Assembly: GCA_030544215.1 (NCBI GenBank)
Contig: JARZZO010000009.1
Coordinates: 54,307,129-54,371,128 of the forward strand
Origin: Zantedeschia hybrid cultivar
Taxonomy: Eukaryota > Streptophyta > Magnoliopsida > Alismatales > Araceae
DNA length: 64,000 nt
Direction: 5' to 3'
Shown piece after piece: positions 10,843 to 22,026 of the stretch. The position numbers and the translations under genes were made by a program. How positions within the stretch are numbered: position 1 is the first letter of the stretch; every line of letters starts with the position of its first letter. The notes under the pieces are model-generated. The model did no database searches and was not told where the DNA came from. It worked only from the letters and a program-made list of their open reading frames with translations.

Positions 10843-11373
10843 CATATGGACATTAACCTTTGAAAAAGGTTGGCTATTGGAGAATTTGAAACTTCCAACA
10901 AGATTTTTGAAGGCCCTCAAGAAAAAAAACGTGGACAACAAGGGAAGCTTGATCTTCTTCATCCTCTTCACCCTTTGAAGCCCATTGAAGACTAAAGCTA
11001 TAGAGGGGGCCATCCTGTTCCTCTCTCCTTGATTTTTTTCATTGAATTTTGATAGATTCATATAGTTTGAATTCATGTTTTCATATAGTTCTTCATTGCA
11101 TCACTTCATTACACACGTTCACTTCATATTTTCCATACCTTTACATCCTTTAGGGGTTTAAAAGAATACAAAACAAGTGAGTTCTTTAGTTTAGTTGCAT
11201 GATAATTTTGTTGGATAGAATATATACTACCCCTCTTTAGTTCTAATTTATTTGCTTTCTTTTGTTTTCAATCTTTCTTACAAGATTTGAAGGAGATTTA
11301 GAAAAAAGTTTGGAGTTTAGACGGAAGAAGAAACACCTCCAAAGAATAAGAGTAAAGAAAGAGAAAGCTCTTT

Positions 11374-11393
11374 TCTTTCGGCCGGCCGAAAGA
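11374..11393. repeat. 20-bp perfect palindrome in the R/U5 part of the LTR of E
   Basis: Core CTTTCGGCCGGCCGAAAG (11375-11392) plus one flanking pair. The LTRs of B (TCAGCCGGCTGA, 14831-14842) and F (CTTCAGCCGACTGAAG, 3094-3109) have a palindrome of different sequence at the same place, followed by the same purine stretch. Confidence 0.8.
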
Positions 11394-11554
11394 GAAGAAC
11401 AAAAGAACCCCACACTTTCCCAATTTGCAAGGTTAGTAAGCGATCACTTTTCTTTTGAAGCCCTCGTTTTCTAGTGATCACAATTCCTTTCATATTGTCA
11501 ATCATAGTAAACACATGATAGCATGATGAACACACACCCTTTTTTAGCACTACA

Positions 11555-12450
11555 ACCTTTAGAGTGATAAATTTCATATCTCATCGGTATGAGACCTCTT
11601 TTGGAATTTTCCATGTCAAACCATTTAACAATAGTTCTATGTACATAGATTGGGTTACAACAAGCATCTTCTTTAATCTATCTCTATAGATCCATATTCC
11701 CAATACGTAAGATGCTTCTCTCAAATCCTTAAGACAGCTATACCTTTACTGATGACATCATCCCTACATCATTCCCAATGAGTAGGATGTCGTCAACATA
11801 AAGGACTAAGAAAGTGATTGTGCTCCTACTAATTTTCTTATACACATATGTCTCATCTTCATTCTTAATGAAGTCATGAGATTTAATCGCCTCATTAAAC
11901 CATATGTTCTAGCTTCGGAAAGCTTGCTTCAGTCCATAAATGGACCTTTGCAATTTGCATACTATATCTGGAGACTCTTTTAAAGTAAAGCCCTCTGATT
12001 GTATCATATACACTTCTTCTTCAAGGTTTCCACTGAGGAAGGTTGTCTTCACATCCATCTACCAGATCTCATAATCATGATATGCATAAATGGCGAGAAG
12101 TAATCTGATAGACTTAATCATGGCAACAAGTGAGAAGTTTTAGTCATAGTAAACACCTTGTCTTTGATGATAATCCTTCGCCACAAATCTTTCCTTATAA
12201 GTCTCAATATGTCTATCTGCAGTGATCTTTCTGTTAAAGGTCCACTTATAGCTGATAACAACTATACCCACAGGCAAGTCTACCAATTTTCAAACTTGGT
12301 TGGTATACATAGACTAAATTTCAAAGTTCATGTCTTCTCGCCATTTTCCGACCTTTGGACTCTCAACGGCCTCCTAGTAAGTCTTGGGATCATCATCTTC
12401 ATTAGATAGTGTCTTAGAATCATTCCCACTGATATGTCCCACATATTTTT
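11555..12450 (-). pseudogene. pol: Reverse transcriptase fragment of copia D
   Basis: On the minus strand it continues from the integrase tail into RT. It shows MYTNQV near the start, then VVISYKWTFNRKI, a motif-A region MDVKTTFLSGNLEEEVYM, CKLQRSIYGLKQAF, LYVDDILLIGND (catalytic Asp-Asp pair) and ENSKRGLIPMRYEI, then stops at the E insertion. Several in-frame stops and at least one frame change make it a pseudogene. Copia A interrupts it at 12451, at the codons before YVGH. Confidence 0.85.
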
Positions 12451-13902
12451 TGTTGGGTTCTCGGGTTTCTCCGGATCTCCCGTGCAGCGGAAATAAAATT
12501 AAAAACGGAGATCCGTTCCCGTTACGAAAAATCCAAAATTACGATAATCCGATTATTGAATCTTACCGTGTGCGGATTCGAATCCGCAACTGTTCAGTTC
12601 CGTCGATGCGACACCGCAAGCCGCGCAAGCTCCCAGCCTCTAGCAGAGTCCACGTGATCCTCCTCGCGACGGATATCCTTACGTTCCTCGTTCTTCGCAG
12701 CCACAAAACCTCTGCCGGTCGCCGCAACGCGCGGACGATTTCCCGTCAAACGGGAGTCGGAGAAGCTGCGGAGCAGATCTGGGGATCCAGATCTGGCCTA
12801 GGACGCCAGAGAGAGAGAGAGAGAAATAGAGGAGGGGGCGGCTAGGGTTAGCAACAGCTTGGCTTGCTCAGCCCGTTCGCTATATTTTATACTAACCACA
12901 TGGTTTTTCATAAAAACCCCTGATTTATATAAAACCCACTTATTTATCCATCGTCTTGAGAATCATTTGCGTGTGACCCTCTAGGCCCAATAAGCCCAGT
13001 AACGCCTTACTGGCTTCATTAATCAATTAATAACTCTTTATTAATTAATTAATCAATCGAATTGATGTCGCATATCGAATTCGACCGGACCTCCGATCAC
13101 GTTGGGTGCCAAGCAACACCGCGTGAACCCGGAAGGTATCGGGGTTAAGTAACCCACTCTTGGAACCTTTCAGCCGACAGTTACTGCGTGGATATAATCC
13201 TTCATTCGTACAATGCTCTCGAGTCAACCCTTTCCCGATATTATCGTCCGCCCTAGCCAAGGACTTCCGCGCATCCTTCCTAGAGCATTCTCTCTCTAAG
13301 TTCCGAGAGCGAATGATTCCTTAGTGACACACAATTCCCTTCGACGGTATTCCGCTGTACCTGATCCTTAGATGTTTCGAATCCCGTGGTTAGAGATTCA
13401 TAAACCAAGGTCAAAGCATAGAAGTCCACCGACAAGGTATCCTTAGTGTCTCAAGTCCGAGGACCATCCACGCAATTGCGACAATAGAATCAAGTTGGTT
13501 GACAGTGAGGTACAATACCATCCAGCGATTCAGTTGGATCAACTCAGTGAACTCATTCTCCAATGAGCACCTACAGATTCGCCTTAGTGTCTCCACACAA
13601 GTGACTTATGAGATTAGTCACCCTCATCATATAGGCAGGAGTAATCTGTACTAGTCTAATCGGATATCCGATGTCCTTCTCGGATATCCTCTGACTAGGA
13701 ACGATTAAGAATATGTGTGTTTAAGTGATCAGTCTCATTAGTATGATCTCATCATAATTTGATCACTATAGCACATATTCACGGACTTCATTATGAAACG
13801 ATAATTAATGCGATTTACATATAATGAATATTATGCCATTATATTAATAAATGAACGAGATTTACATAGTCAGATTGGCTTGTATACCACCTAAAACTAA
13901 TA
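12451..13902 (-). repeat. 3' LTR of copia A
   Basis: 1452 bp, ending TGTTGGGTTC on the plus strand's left side. Its U3 end reads TATTAG instead of TGTTAG, one changed base. It is about 110 bp shorter than the 5' LTR because of deletions near 12990 and 13232 (the latter removes about 90 bp present at 35387-35480). The divergence shows A is older than B. Confidence 0.9.
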
Positions 13903-13917
13903 AATCTCCCACTTGGA

Positions 13918-14640
13918 CTAAAGCCAATCACCCTTATACAATAACCCCATAGACTCTAGGTGACGCTCAAACACAATTTGAGCCAACGACTTTGTCAGTG
14001 GATCTACTACATTGTCAATGAATGAAACTCTTTCCACTACTACATCTCCTCTGGATATGATCTCTCTGATAAGATGAAAGTGCCTCAGAATATGCTTCGA
14101 TTTCTGATGAGACCGCGGCTCTTTCGTTTGCGCAATGGCTCTATTGTTGTCGCACAATAGTGGAACAGGTTCAGAGATACTGGGAACTACGTTGAGGTCG
14201 GTGATGAATTTCTTCAACCACACTGCTTCTTTGGCGGCTTCAGCTGCAGCGATGTACTCAGCTTCAGTCGTCGAATCTACAGTGGTTGCTTGCTTGGAAC
14301 TCTCCCAGTACACTGCCCCTCCGTTCAAAGTAAACACGAATCCAGATGTCGACTTGCTGTCATCTAGATCTGATTGGAAACTCAAGTCAGTAAAGCCTCG
14401 CAACTTCAAGTCACCTCCTCCATAGACAAGAAACATATCCTTAGTTCTTCTCAAGTGCTTAAGGATACATTTTACAGCCTTTCAATGCTCTTCGCCTAGA
14501 TCAGCCTGAAATCTGCTCGTAACACTTAGAGCAAATGCAATACCAGGCCGTGTACATAGCATGGCATACATAATAGATCTTATGGCAGAGGCATAGGGTA
14601 TTCTATCCATGAATGCCCTATCATTAGGAGTCTTAGGAGA
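13918..14640 (-). pseudogene. pol: RT end and RNase H of copia A
   Basis: C-terminal part of the copia polyprotein. It starts at the B insertion (SPKT...), crosses PYASAI and TRPG, has a TGA near 14482, then an open 178-residue stretch with the RNase H motifs (FTDLSFQSDLDD, STTEAEYIAAAEA, CDNNRAIAQTKEP, HLIREIISRGDVVVERV) and the usual end at LYKGDWL. The polypurine tract (AAGTGGGAGA on the minus strand) follows before the 3' LTR. The piece joins in frame with 29026 across B and one TSD copy. Confidence 0.88.
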
Positions 14641-15371
14641 CTGCTGTAGGTGCTTAGAATGACCGTGTGATTATCATGAAATATCTATGTTGTTTAGTGT
14701 AAACTAACCTATTAAAAACAGCAACTAAAGTGCAGTGATCGCCAGAAACTTTTAACTTAAAAAAAGTTTCAAAAGAGATATGATCGCCTACCTTTTAAAC
14801 GCGGAAGATTGAGTCCTTGGTTCCCCTTCCTCAGCCGGCTGAAGAAAGAGAGCCCTTTCTTTGCTTCTTTGTTCTTGCTGTGGAATTTGAGGTTGAGGAT
14901 CGTCCAGAAGTTATGCTTGATTTCCCCCTTTTGAATCTCTTGTTGTTGTTGAGTGCAGCAGAGACAGAAACAGAAAACGAAGAATTATGATGAGAATTTA
15001 AGTAGAAGCAGTATCTGAACTAATCATGATGTTAAGCATATTTAAAACAGCAAATTCACTTGTTTAATGGCTTTGAAACCCCTTAGATCAAGTAGGTTTT
15101 TGAAAGATTATGCTGTGGTGTGTGTTTGTGTGAAGTGAATATGAAGAATGAAACTAATGAAATGAATGCAATAATGCGGTAATGAAAAACTTATGCCCAG
15201 TCGGTTGAAGCTTTGAAAGGATGAAGATCTTGAAAGGGACGCCGATTTCTGGAAATGGCAGCGCTCCGGCGTTACGACGTTGCTTCAATCTTCAACTCGC
15301 TATAACGCTATGGCTCAACTCAACTCAATTCTCTTCTCTTCTTTTTTTTTTTAACTCTTCAACATGCAGGG

Positions 15372-15379
15372 TATTTATA
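15372..15379 (-). promoter_or_regulatory. TATA box of the B LTR
   Basis: TATAAATA on the minus strand, about 590 bp from the U3 end and 100 bp downstream of the palindrome array. The 5' LTR copy, which would drive transcription, is at 28433-28440. Confidence 0.7.
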
Positions 15380-15479
15380 GGCATTTCTTGCGTTCGAGAT
15401 TAACATAGCAAAATTCCGAGATTTATCCATCTTAACCGACTGATAATTACTGATTAATTCATCTTTATCTGTAATTATC

Positions 15480-15775
15480 TAAAACGCGTCCACCTTGGCT
15501 GACGCCTTTCAGATTAATTAAGATAAGGATAAATATCCGGGAAAACTTATCTTTATCTTTATTAGGTAAAACGCGTCCACTTATGTAGACGTCTTTTAGA
15601 CTAATTAAGATAAGGATAAACATCCGGAGGAGAAGTTAAAATCACTTAGGAAACTTAAAACGCGTCGACCTTCACAGACGCCTTTTAGTTAATTAATCAA
15701 TTAATTAAAATTCAAATTTAAACGTTAAAACAGGAATAAACTCTAAATGGCGTCCACGTGGGTCGACGTCTTTTA
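15480..15775. promoter_or_regulatory. U3 palindrome array of B, 3' LTR copy (four units)
   Basis: Units at 15480-15511, 15567-15598, 15656-15687 and 15744-15775, spaced 87, 89 and 88 bp. Arms are TAAAACGCGTC or TAAATGGCGTC with GACGCCTTTCA, GACGCCTTTTA or GACGTCTTTTA. Spacers are caccttggct, cacttatgta, gaccttcaca and cacgtgggtc. The first two units share about 35 bp of 3' flank, so they arose by tandem duplication of an 87-bp segment. Confidence 0.9.
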
Positions 15776-16905
15776 GAATTCTTCATATTTTAACTCAAAT
15801 TTGAGCTAAAATCAATTCAATTGATTAACTTAAACACATCTGTTAAACCCGACACTTAAAAAGATTAATAAAAATTAATTAATGATTAATTATCAGACCA
15901 TTATGAGGCATTATTGTATGATATGAAATTTACTCAAAATGATGTCAAAATTAGCGTGTCTACAGCTGCCTCACCTTGGCATCGTCTTTGCAAGGGAGTG
16001 AAATGGAATGGAACGTACTGAAAAGGTGATGCCAAGGTGTGATGAGACACGCTCTTAACATCACATGACTGGAATTTTTCTCAAAATCATCAATGAAGAT
16101 AGTTCAAGGAAATCAATGGAATTAATCCTGTCTGGATGAAGTAGACAAGAAAACAAAATAAAGTCGATCAACCTCCGCGGAGTGGGAAGTACCCCAGGTC
16201 ATAGACACTGCAGGTTTCATCATGGGGAGCGTTTGCCAACCAATGTGGACGTGCTACAGCCATGATGGATCTTAAAAGAAAACAAGAATATTGGATAAAG
16301 AATCCAATCAAGGATAGAATTCCAAGGATATCTTCAAGTGAACCTCAAAGATAATCAAGATACTCAATTCAGAATGGAATATTTCATATCATGTTGGAAA
16401 TTATTTGATTAATGGTCTGAAACTTAATCAGTAATTAATTCTTATTTCAATGATTTCAAAGTCCTACATGATGCATGCTGGGCTAAAAGAAAAATATAAA
16501 GTCAAATAAAATATAAATTAATCAAGGATAATATTGTTAAATTGTCATTAATGAGTCAAGACACCAATTCTTGTAATTCAGTGCTAAGCCGAAGCTCGTT
16601 TATCCACACACCGTTTCACAAAAGTGGAACCATCGTCCTCACTAATTAACAATCCAACGGCCTATCCATGCGATTAAGAATCCTCTGGAATTATCACTGT
16701 TTTTGTTAAAGGGGAACTCAAATTCCAGTTTCATCAAAACTACAAGGTCCTTGATATACTCTAATAAATATTTATCATATAGTAATGCAAATGATTTACA
16801 TGGAAGAGTACAAGGATAGAAATAACCGTCTTTTTAGCCACGGTCTGAACTTGAATTCCACAATGGAATCTTCTTGATATTTTCAGCTTTACTTCTTTGA
16901 ATTTA

Positions 16906-16973
16906 TGAAACACGTCGTGTAGTGTTGACGCCATTCAATATTGAAACGCGGCGGTTCTCCTCGACGCCTTTTC
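16906..16973. repeat. Two interrupted palindromes in the 3' region of B
   Basis: TGAAACACGTC-N10-GACGCCATTCA (16906-16937) and TGAAACGCGGC-N10-GACGCCTTTTC (16942-16973). Spacers are gtgtagtgtt and ggttctcctc. Confidence 0.8.
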
Positions 16974-17329
16974 CTCACAGAAACAGGTTCTTCTATTCGA
17001 ATTCTCACTCTTTTCATGTCTTGTGTCCTGTATACAACTTGAACAAACAAGTTAAGCATCTGTTCAGGCTTAGCCCCTTGCCTGGTTAAGTAACCGACTA
17101 CTTGATCCTATCCTTGATAGAAGGGTCAAGGGGCATAGCCTTTATTAACAAAGGTAATGAGAATAATCAAACTTAAGCAAAAATACAACATGCAAGCAAA
17201 CAGATGCTCACTGAAAATAAAAGGAATGAAACATACTAAATGCAACAAGCAGATGCTAATTGAAATATTTTTGTGGTTTTGAAATATTCATTTTTGTTTG
17301 AAGTATGTATTCTTTTTTTAGATTTTGAC

Positions 17330-17545
17330 AAATGTACATTTTTTTGAATTTTTGAAATATGTACCTTTTTTTTTGAATTTTTGACTATGCAATTTTTTTT
17401 GAATTTTGACATATGTATTTTTTTTGAATTTTTGACTATGTATTTTTTTTTGAATTTTTGACATATGTATTTTTTTTGAATTTTGACATATACATTTTTT
17501 TTGAATTTTTGACATATGTATTTTTTTTTTGAATTTTTGACTAAA
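17330..17545. repeat. T-rich tandem repeat
   Basis: About eight copies of a 25-30 bp unit built from a run of T, then GAATTTTTGAC and ATATGTA. Copy length varies mainly in the T run. Slippage is the simplest origin; apparent reading frames across it are low-complexity artefacts. Confidence 0.8.
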
Positions 17546-18294
17546 AGACCAGTATGGTACTTAGATCAAAAGATCATATTCATTTATTAACTTAATTTCC
17601 AAATTGTTCTTTAACAACTTAACTTAAAACCCCTCGTGTTTAAACTTGTGTTTCCATTCGTGATCCCATTTGATGATTCGACCTTTAGTCAATCTAAGCC
17701 ATTCCTTAAGCTTGAAGTACACCTCTTTAGAAAGAAAAGAAGAATAGATTTAGAAAGCCCATGAGAAGGTTCCGGAGACCTAAAAAGATGTTCCTTTCCA
17801 ACCCTAATATCTGTTGGGGTTCGGTCATTTTCTTTCTGGGGTATTTATCGACCTTGCGTTCCCTTTTGTTTCATTTCATGGCCTTTGTGACGTTTGTAGT
17901 GTATTGGCCTTTTGATTTGACATTTGGCTTTTTGCCTTGCTTTTGCTTTTCTATCCTTTTCTTTTTTTTCGGGACGGATCTCCCCCATTTTTTTATGACG
18001 GCCTCCTACTAAGATGGCGGGTATTCTTGGTAGTCTATTCTAAGCCTCGTTCCGACATCATGGGCCGAGTGTAAAACAGAATTTTATTTTAAAAAGGAAT
18101 GATTTATACTTTACACTCTTAGTCAAGCTTTTGATATTCTTTAGGACTTGGCATCTCTTGTTATTCACGAATCAAACGTATCAGTGTGTGCAGTAATGGG
18201 TTTGAAGTTAAATTATTCAGACTAACAAAGAAATTTGAGTTTATAAATTTTCTGATTCCACTGGTCTTTGTACCATACTGACCGACTCCTTAAC

Positions 18295-21200
18295 TTAAGG
18301 GTAGTATTTCTTAAGATGTAAACCATTCCAGGGATGATTTAGCTCTTCTCCTTCTGCATTAACCAAACGATAAGCATTACCAGGATAAGCATGCGATACA
18401 ACATAAGGTCCTTCCTAGTTGGGTTGGAGCTTAGAACGCGGACCACCAGGTTTTACAAAAATTCTTTTAACAACCATTTCACCGACTTTGAACTTTCGTT
18501 CAATGACTTTCTTTTGATAAAAACGTGCTAATCTGTTTTGATAAACTTTTGCATGATTAGTAGCTGACCATCTTTTCTCGTCTAAAAGTTCCAATTGAGC
18601 AAGAAGTGCTGAACGATGTTCATCAATGGAGAATTCCTTGTTCAATTGTACTCTTAATGACGGTATAAGGATCTCATATGGAACTACCGCCTTCAGTCCA
18701 AATGTTAAGGAATAAGGAGTCTGTCCAGTAGGCGTGCGGATTGAAGTTCGGTAGGCCCATAGAGCCTCAACCAATTTTTCTGGCCAATCTGCGAATTTGT
18801 TAGATTTACACGTCTTTTTGATAATTTTTATCAAAGTCTTATTTGTTGCCTCTGCTTGGCCATTGCCTTGCGGATAATAAGGAGATGAATGATGCAATGC
18901 AATTTTATACCTGTTGCAGAGGTCCTTCAATTCCTGTGACACGAACTGCGGTCCGTTGTCGGTGACGATGGTACTTGGAATTCCGAATCTTGTGATGATG
19001 TTCTTCATGATGAATTTGCAGACGGTTGATGCTTTGATCTCCACGTATGCTTCAGCTTCTGCCCACTTGGTGAAGTATTCCGTTGCCGTGAGAATGAAAG
19101 ATTTTTGCTTGATGCCGGAATCTGGGTTACCAAGAGGTCCAATAATGTCGAAAGCCCACATGGAGAAAGGCCATGGGGAAGAAACAGGATGGAGTGAAGA
19201 TGCAGGAGAATGAATTTTGTCGGCGTGAAGCTGACACTTGGCACACCTACGGACATATCCTACACAATCTTCTTCCATGGTTGGCCAATAAAATCCTTGT
19301 CTAAGGATCTTCTTTGCTAGTATCTGTCCATTGACATGGCCACCACAAACTCCACTATGAGCTCCTTCCATAACCTTCCAAAGCTCATCTTCGTCTAAAC
19401 ATCTCAGAAGAACTCCATCAAAACCTCTTTTGTATAATGCTCCCCCAACTAGGGTGTATCGTTGAGCAACTCTCCTGATAGCTCTTTTTTCCTCAGTTGT
19501 AGCTTCTTCAGGATACGATTGATCTTCACAATATTTTGCAATTTCATAATACCATGGCTTCTGTTCATCATCCATCTCTTCTAACAGCTCCATCAACATG
19601 ATTTCTCTTTTCTCCACAATACTTCCATCTCTGAATTTCTTCAGCAACTTCTCCTTAGTTCTAAGAAATGAAGGATCTTTCACGGCGGGTGAAAGACGCC
19701 TATGAACTATGATTGATTCGGATTGCTTGCTGATAGGAAAATCAAGGGAAGATGCAAGTGAAGCTAGAGCGTCGGCTAAGATGTTTTGATTTCTAGGGAC
19801 ATGGACAAAGATCAATTTTGTGAAAAGCTTTGAGTAAGCAGAAGTAAGTTCTTGATATGGCTTAAGCTTGGGATCAAGAGTTCGATACTTGGTCAGCACT
19901 TGGCGAAGAATTAATTGGCTATCACCTACAATCCTGAGTTTGGTGGCACCATGAAAATGAGCAGCCTCGAGACCAGCAAGAAGTGCCTCGTATTCAGCTA
20001 TGTTGTTGGTGACTGGAAAATCAAGCTGAAAGGCTTGTGGAATGGTGATACCTTCAGGTGATAACAGAACGATTCCGATACCCTTTCCATGAGAATTCAG
20101 AGCTCCGTCAAAATGCAGAGTCCACATATCATCTCTGATTTGATTTACGGACATCAGTTCCTCATCCGGAAACTCTGATCGCACTGGATCAAATCGAGGA
20201 AGGGGATGATGAGCGAGATGTTCTACTATGGCATAGCCCTTGATCGCTTTCTGTTGAATGTAAATGATATCGAATTGAGATAGAAAGCTTTGCCATCGCG
20301 CTAACCTATCAGTAAGAACAGATTTCTCCAGAAGGAATTTGATCGGATTCATCCTAGCGATGAGATGGACTTCAAGGGCCAGAAAATAATGCTTCAATTT
20401 CTGAACAACCCAAACCAATGCTGCACATGTTTTCTCCATCGCTGTATATCTCTGTTCAGCGGGGTTGAGAAGTTTAGAGAGATAGTAGGCTGCCCTCTCT
20501 TTTCCTTCTTCATCCTCTTGTGCTAGGACAGCCCCCACTGCATCATCCAGGACAGAAATATAAAGTATCAATGGTTTGCCTGGAGATGGTGGTCTTAAAA
20601 CAGGAGGACTTGCCAAATAGTCCTTTAATCCATCAAATGCCTCCTGACACTTATCGTCCCAATTGAATTTGACTCCTAGCTTGGTAAGCTCGTAAAACGG
20701 CTTACACCTTTGTGAGTGCTGGGAGACAAAACGGCGAATAAATTGTAACCTCCCGATTAATCCTCTTAATTCTTTCAAGTTTTTGGGAGGTGGCATTTCT
20801 CTGATAGCCTTCGCCTTATTGGGATCGATCTCAATTCCCCGTTTGCTGACAATGAATCCAAGCAATTTCCCTGAAGATACCCCGAATACACATTTCTTGG
20901 GGTTCATCTTCAACTGATACTCTCTCGATCTCTCTAATACCCTTGCCAAAACTTTGGCATGCTCAGCCTTCGTTTTAGACTTAACCAATAAGTCATCCAC
21001 ATACACTTCCAAATCTATATGCATCATGTCATGAAATATTACCATCATAGCCCTTTGATAAGTGGCTCCAGCGTTCTTCAATCCAAATGGCATGACGACA
21101 TAACAATATGTTCCCCAAGGTGTAGTGAATGAAGTCTTCTCTTGATCCTCTTCTGCCAGCTTAATCTGGTTGTATCCTGAAAATCCATCCATAAACGATA

Positions 21201-22026
21201 ACGTTTCATAGCCAGCAGTGTTATCGATGAGTACATCAATATGAGGCAATGGAAAATCATCTTTAAGACATGCCCGGTTCAGATCGCGGAAGTCAATGCA
21301 AATTCTGACCTTCCCGTCCTTTTTCATAACCGGGACTATATTGGCCACCCATTGTGGATAAAGGACAACTCTAATGAATTTGGCTTTGTGTAATTTGTCG
21401 ACCTCTTCCTTCATCTTTAAAGCCATTTGTGGGTGGAATCGCCTTAATTTCTGCTTGACCGGACTAGCTCCATCTTTTAATGTTAACCTGTGTTCGACTA
21501 AAGATGAGTCTAACCCTGGCATATCCTCGTAACTCCAGGCGAAAGTGTCCCTATAATCCTTAAGCACTTGTACCATTGCCTTCTCATCCTCTGTAGAAAG
21601 ATTTTTACTAACGAGGACAACCTTAGGTTCGTCTTCAGTCCCTAAGTTTATTTCTTTTGTGGGCTCTTCGACGGCAGCTGAGGGTTCATCAAATCTCTTC
21701 ACTCCACTGGCATACGCCTCAGCCGCGTCCTCATTATCTTCCTCATCTTCAACAATGGGGTCCTTTTCATGTACTAACTCATATACCCCGTACCCATCAT
21801 TGACTGACTCATCATCTGTACAATCTTCTGGCATCTGAATTGGATCTTCTAAAAGATGAGGGATTAAAGAGCAAAAGGAACATTTATCAGCCAAATCTTG
21901 GAGGTATCTTTCTGGAATTTGCCTACCTTTAGGCTTCCTAAACTTCCTAAACTGCCTAAAACTAGACTTCCTAACTTCACTAAACTGCCTATCATAACCT
22001 AAGGAAGATGAAGCAGGATGAAAATC
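18295..22026 (-). pseudogene. pol: pol of element B: RT, two RNases H, integrase
   Basis: Copies element RNA to DNA and inserts it. The frame is open for 1159 residues (21894-18415) and continues past one TAG at 18415 to a TAA at 18295; the lost residue is a conserved tryptophan of the integrase tail. Domains in order: RT with FMDGFSGYNQI and YVDDLLVKS (roughly residues 140-330); a gypsy-type RNase H with AYYLSKLLNPAEQRYTAMEK (about 420-560); an archaeal-type RNase H with LHFDGALNSHGKGIG and RIVGDSQLIL (about 610-740); an HHCC zinc region with HSGVCGGHVNG and CAKCQLH; and the integrase core with WAFDIIGPL, VTDNGPQFVS and SPYYPQGNGQAEATNKTL. All catalytic residues looked for are present. The frame is the same as that of the upstream protease and gag. 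Confidence 0.94.

Larger units (their letters stand above)
4221..11554 (+). mobile_element. Tat-like Ty3/gypsy element E, 3' part with antisense cargo
   Basis: Plus-strand element related to B and F. Its 3' LTR (10269-11554) and the adjoining 3' noncoding region (about 9300-10268) align with the reverse complement of the 3' end of B. Between these and the F insertion at 4221 lie two spliced genes in antisense orientation. gag and pol would be further left, beyond F and outside the window. The 3' LTR is followed directly by the reverse transcriptase region of copia D at 11555, so E sits inside D. The left boundary and TSD partner are not visible. Confidence 0.75.
10269..11554 (+). repeat. 3' LTR of element E
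   Basis: 1286 bp, starting TATAGACATG (element B starts TGTAGACACG) and ending AGCACTACA. It holds a four-unit palindrome array (10388-10691), a TATA box (10835-10842) and a 20-bp palindrome (11374-11393). The five bases after it, ACCTT, are the candidate TSD; the partner is outside the window. It is more diverged from the LTRs of B and F than those are from each other, especially downstream of the TATA box. Confidence 0.85.
14645..15964 (-). repeat. 3' LTR of element B
   Basis: 1320 bp, TGTAGACACG at 15964 to GCACCTACA at 14645 (minus strand). It holds a TATA box at 15372-15379, a U3 palindrome array at 15480-15775, and an R/U5 hairpin at 14827-14846. It matches the 5' LTR except for seven transitions. 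Confidence 0.97.
15965..18294 (-). other. 3' noncoding region of element B
   Basis: Lies between the integrase stop and the 3' LTR, without cargo genes. It contains a polypurine tract beside the LTR, a 13-bp inverted repeat (15971-15983 with 16028-16041), two interrupted palindromes (16906-16937 and 16942-16973), a T-rich tandem repeat (17330-17545) and AT-rich sequence. Element E has its two antisense genes in the corresponding place. Confidence 0.8.

Noticed and set aside
15221..15403. 60-residue open frame repeated exactly at 28282-28464
   Set aside because: It lies in the two LTR copies of B and repeats only because LTRs do; no protein-like features.
15480..15775. The regular array resembles a CRISPR array
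   Set aside because: Units are interrupted palindromes with 10-nt spacers and 55-nt gaps, in plant LTRs, with no cas genes. It is not CRISPR.
17318..17515. Lysine/serine-rich 65-residue frame
   Set aside because: It is the translation of a T-rich tandem repeat.
17761..18012. 83-residue hydrophobic plus-strand frame in the 3' region of B
   Set aside because: T-rich composition gives hydrophobic text; no start context or homologue recognised.
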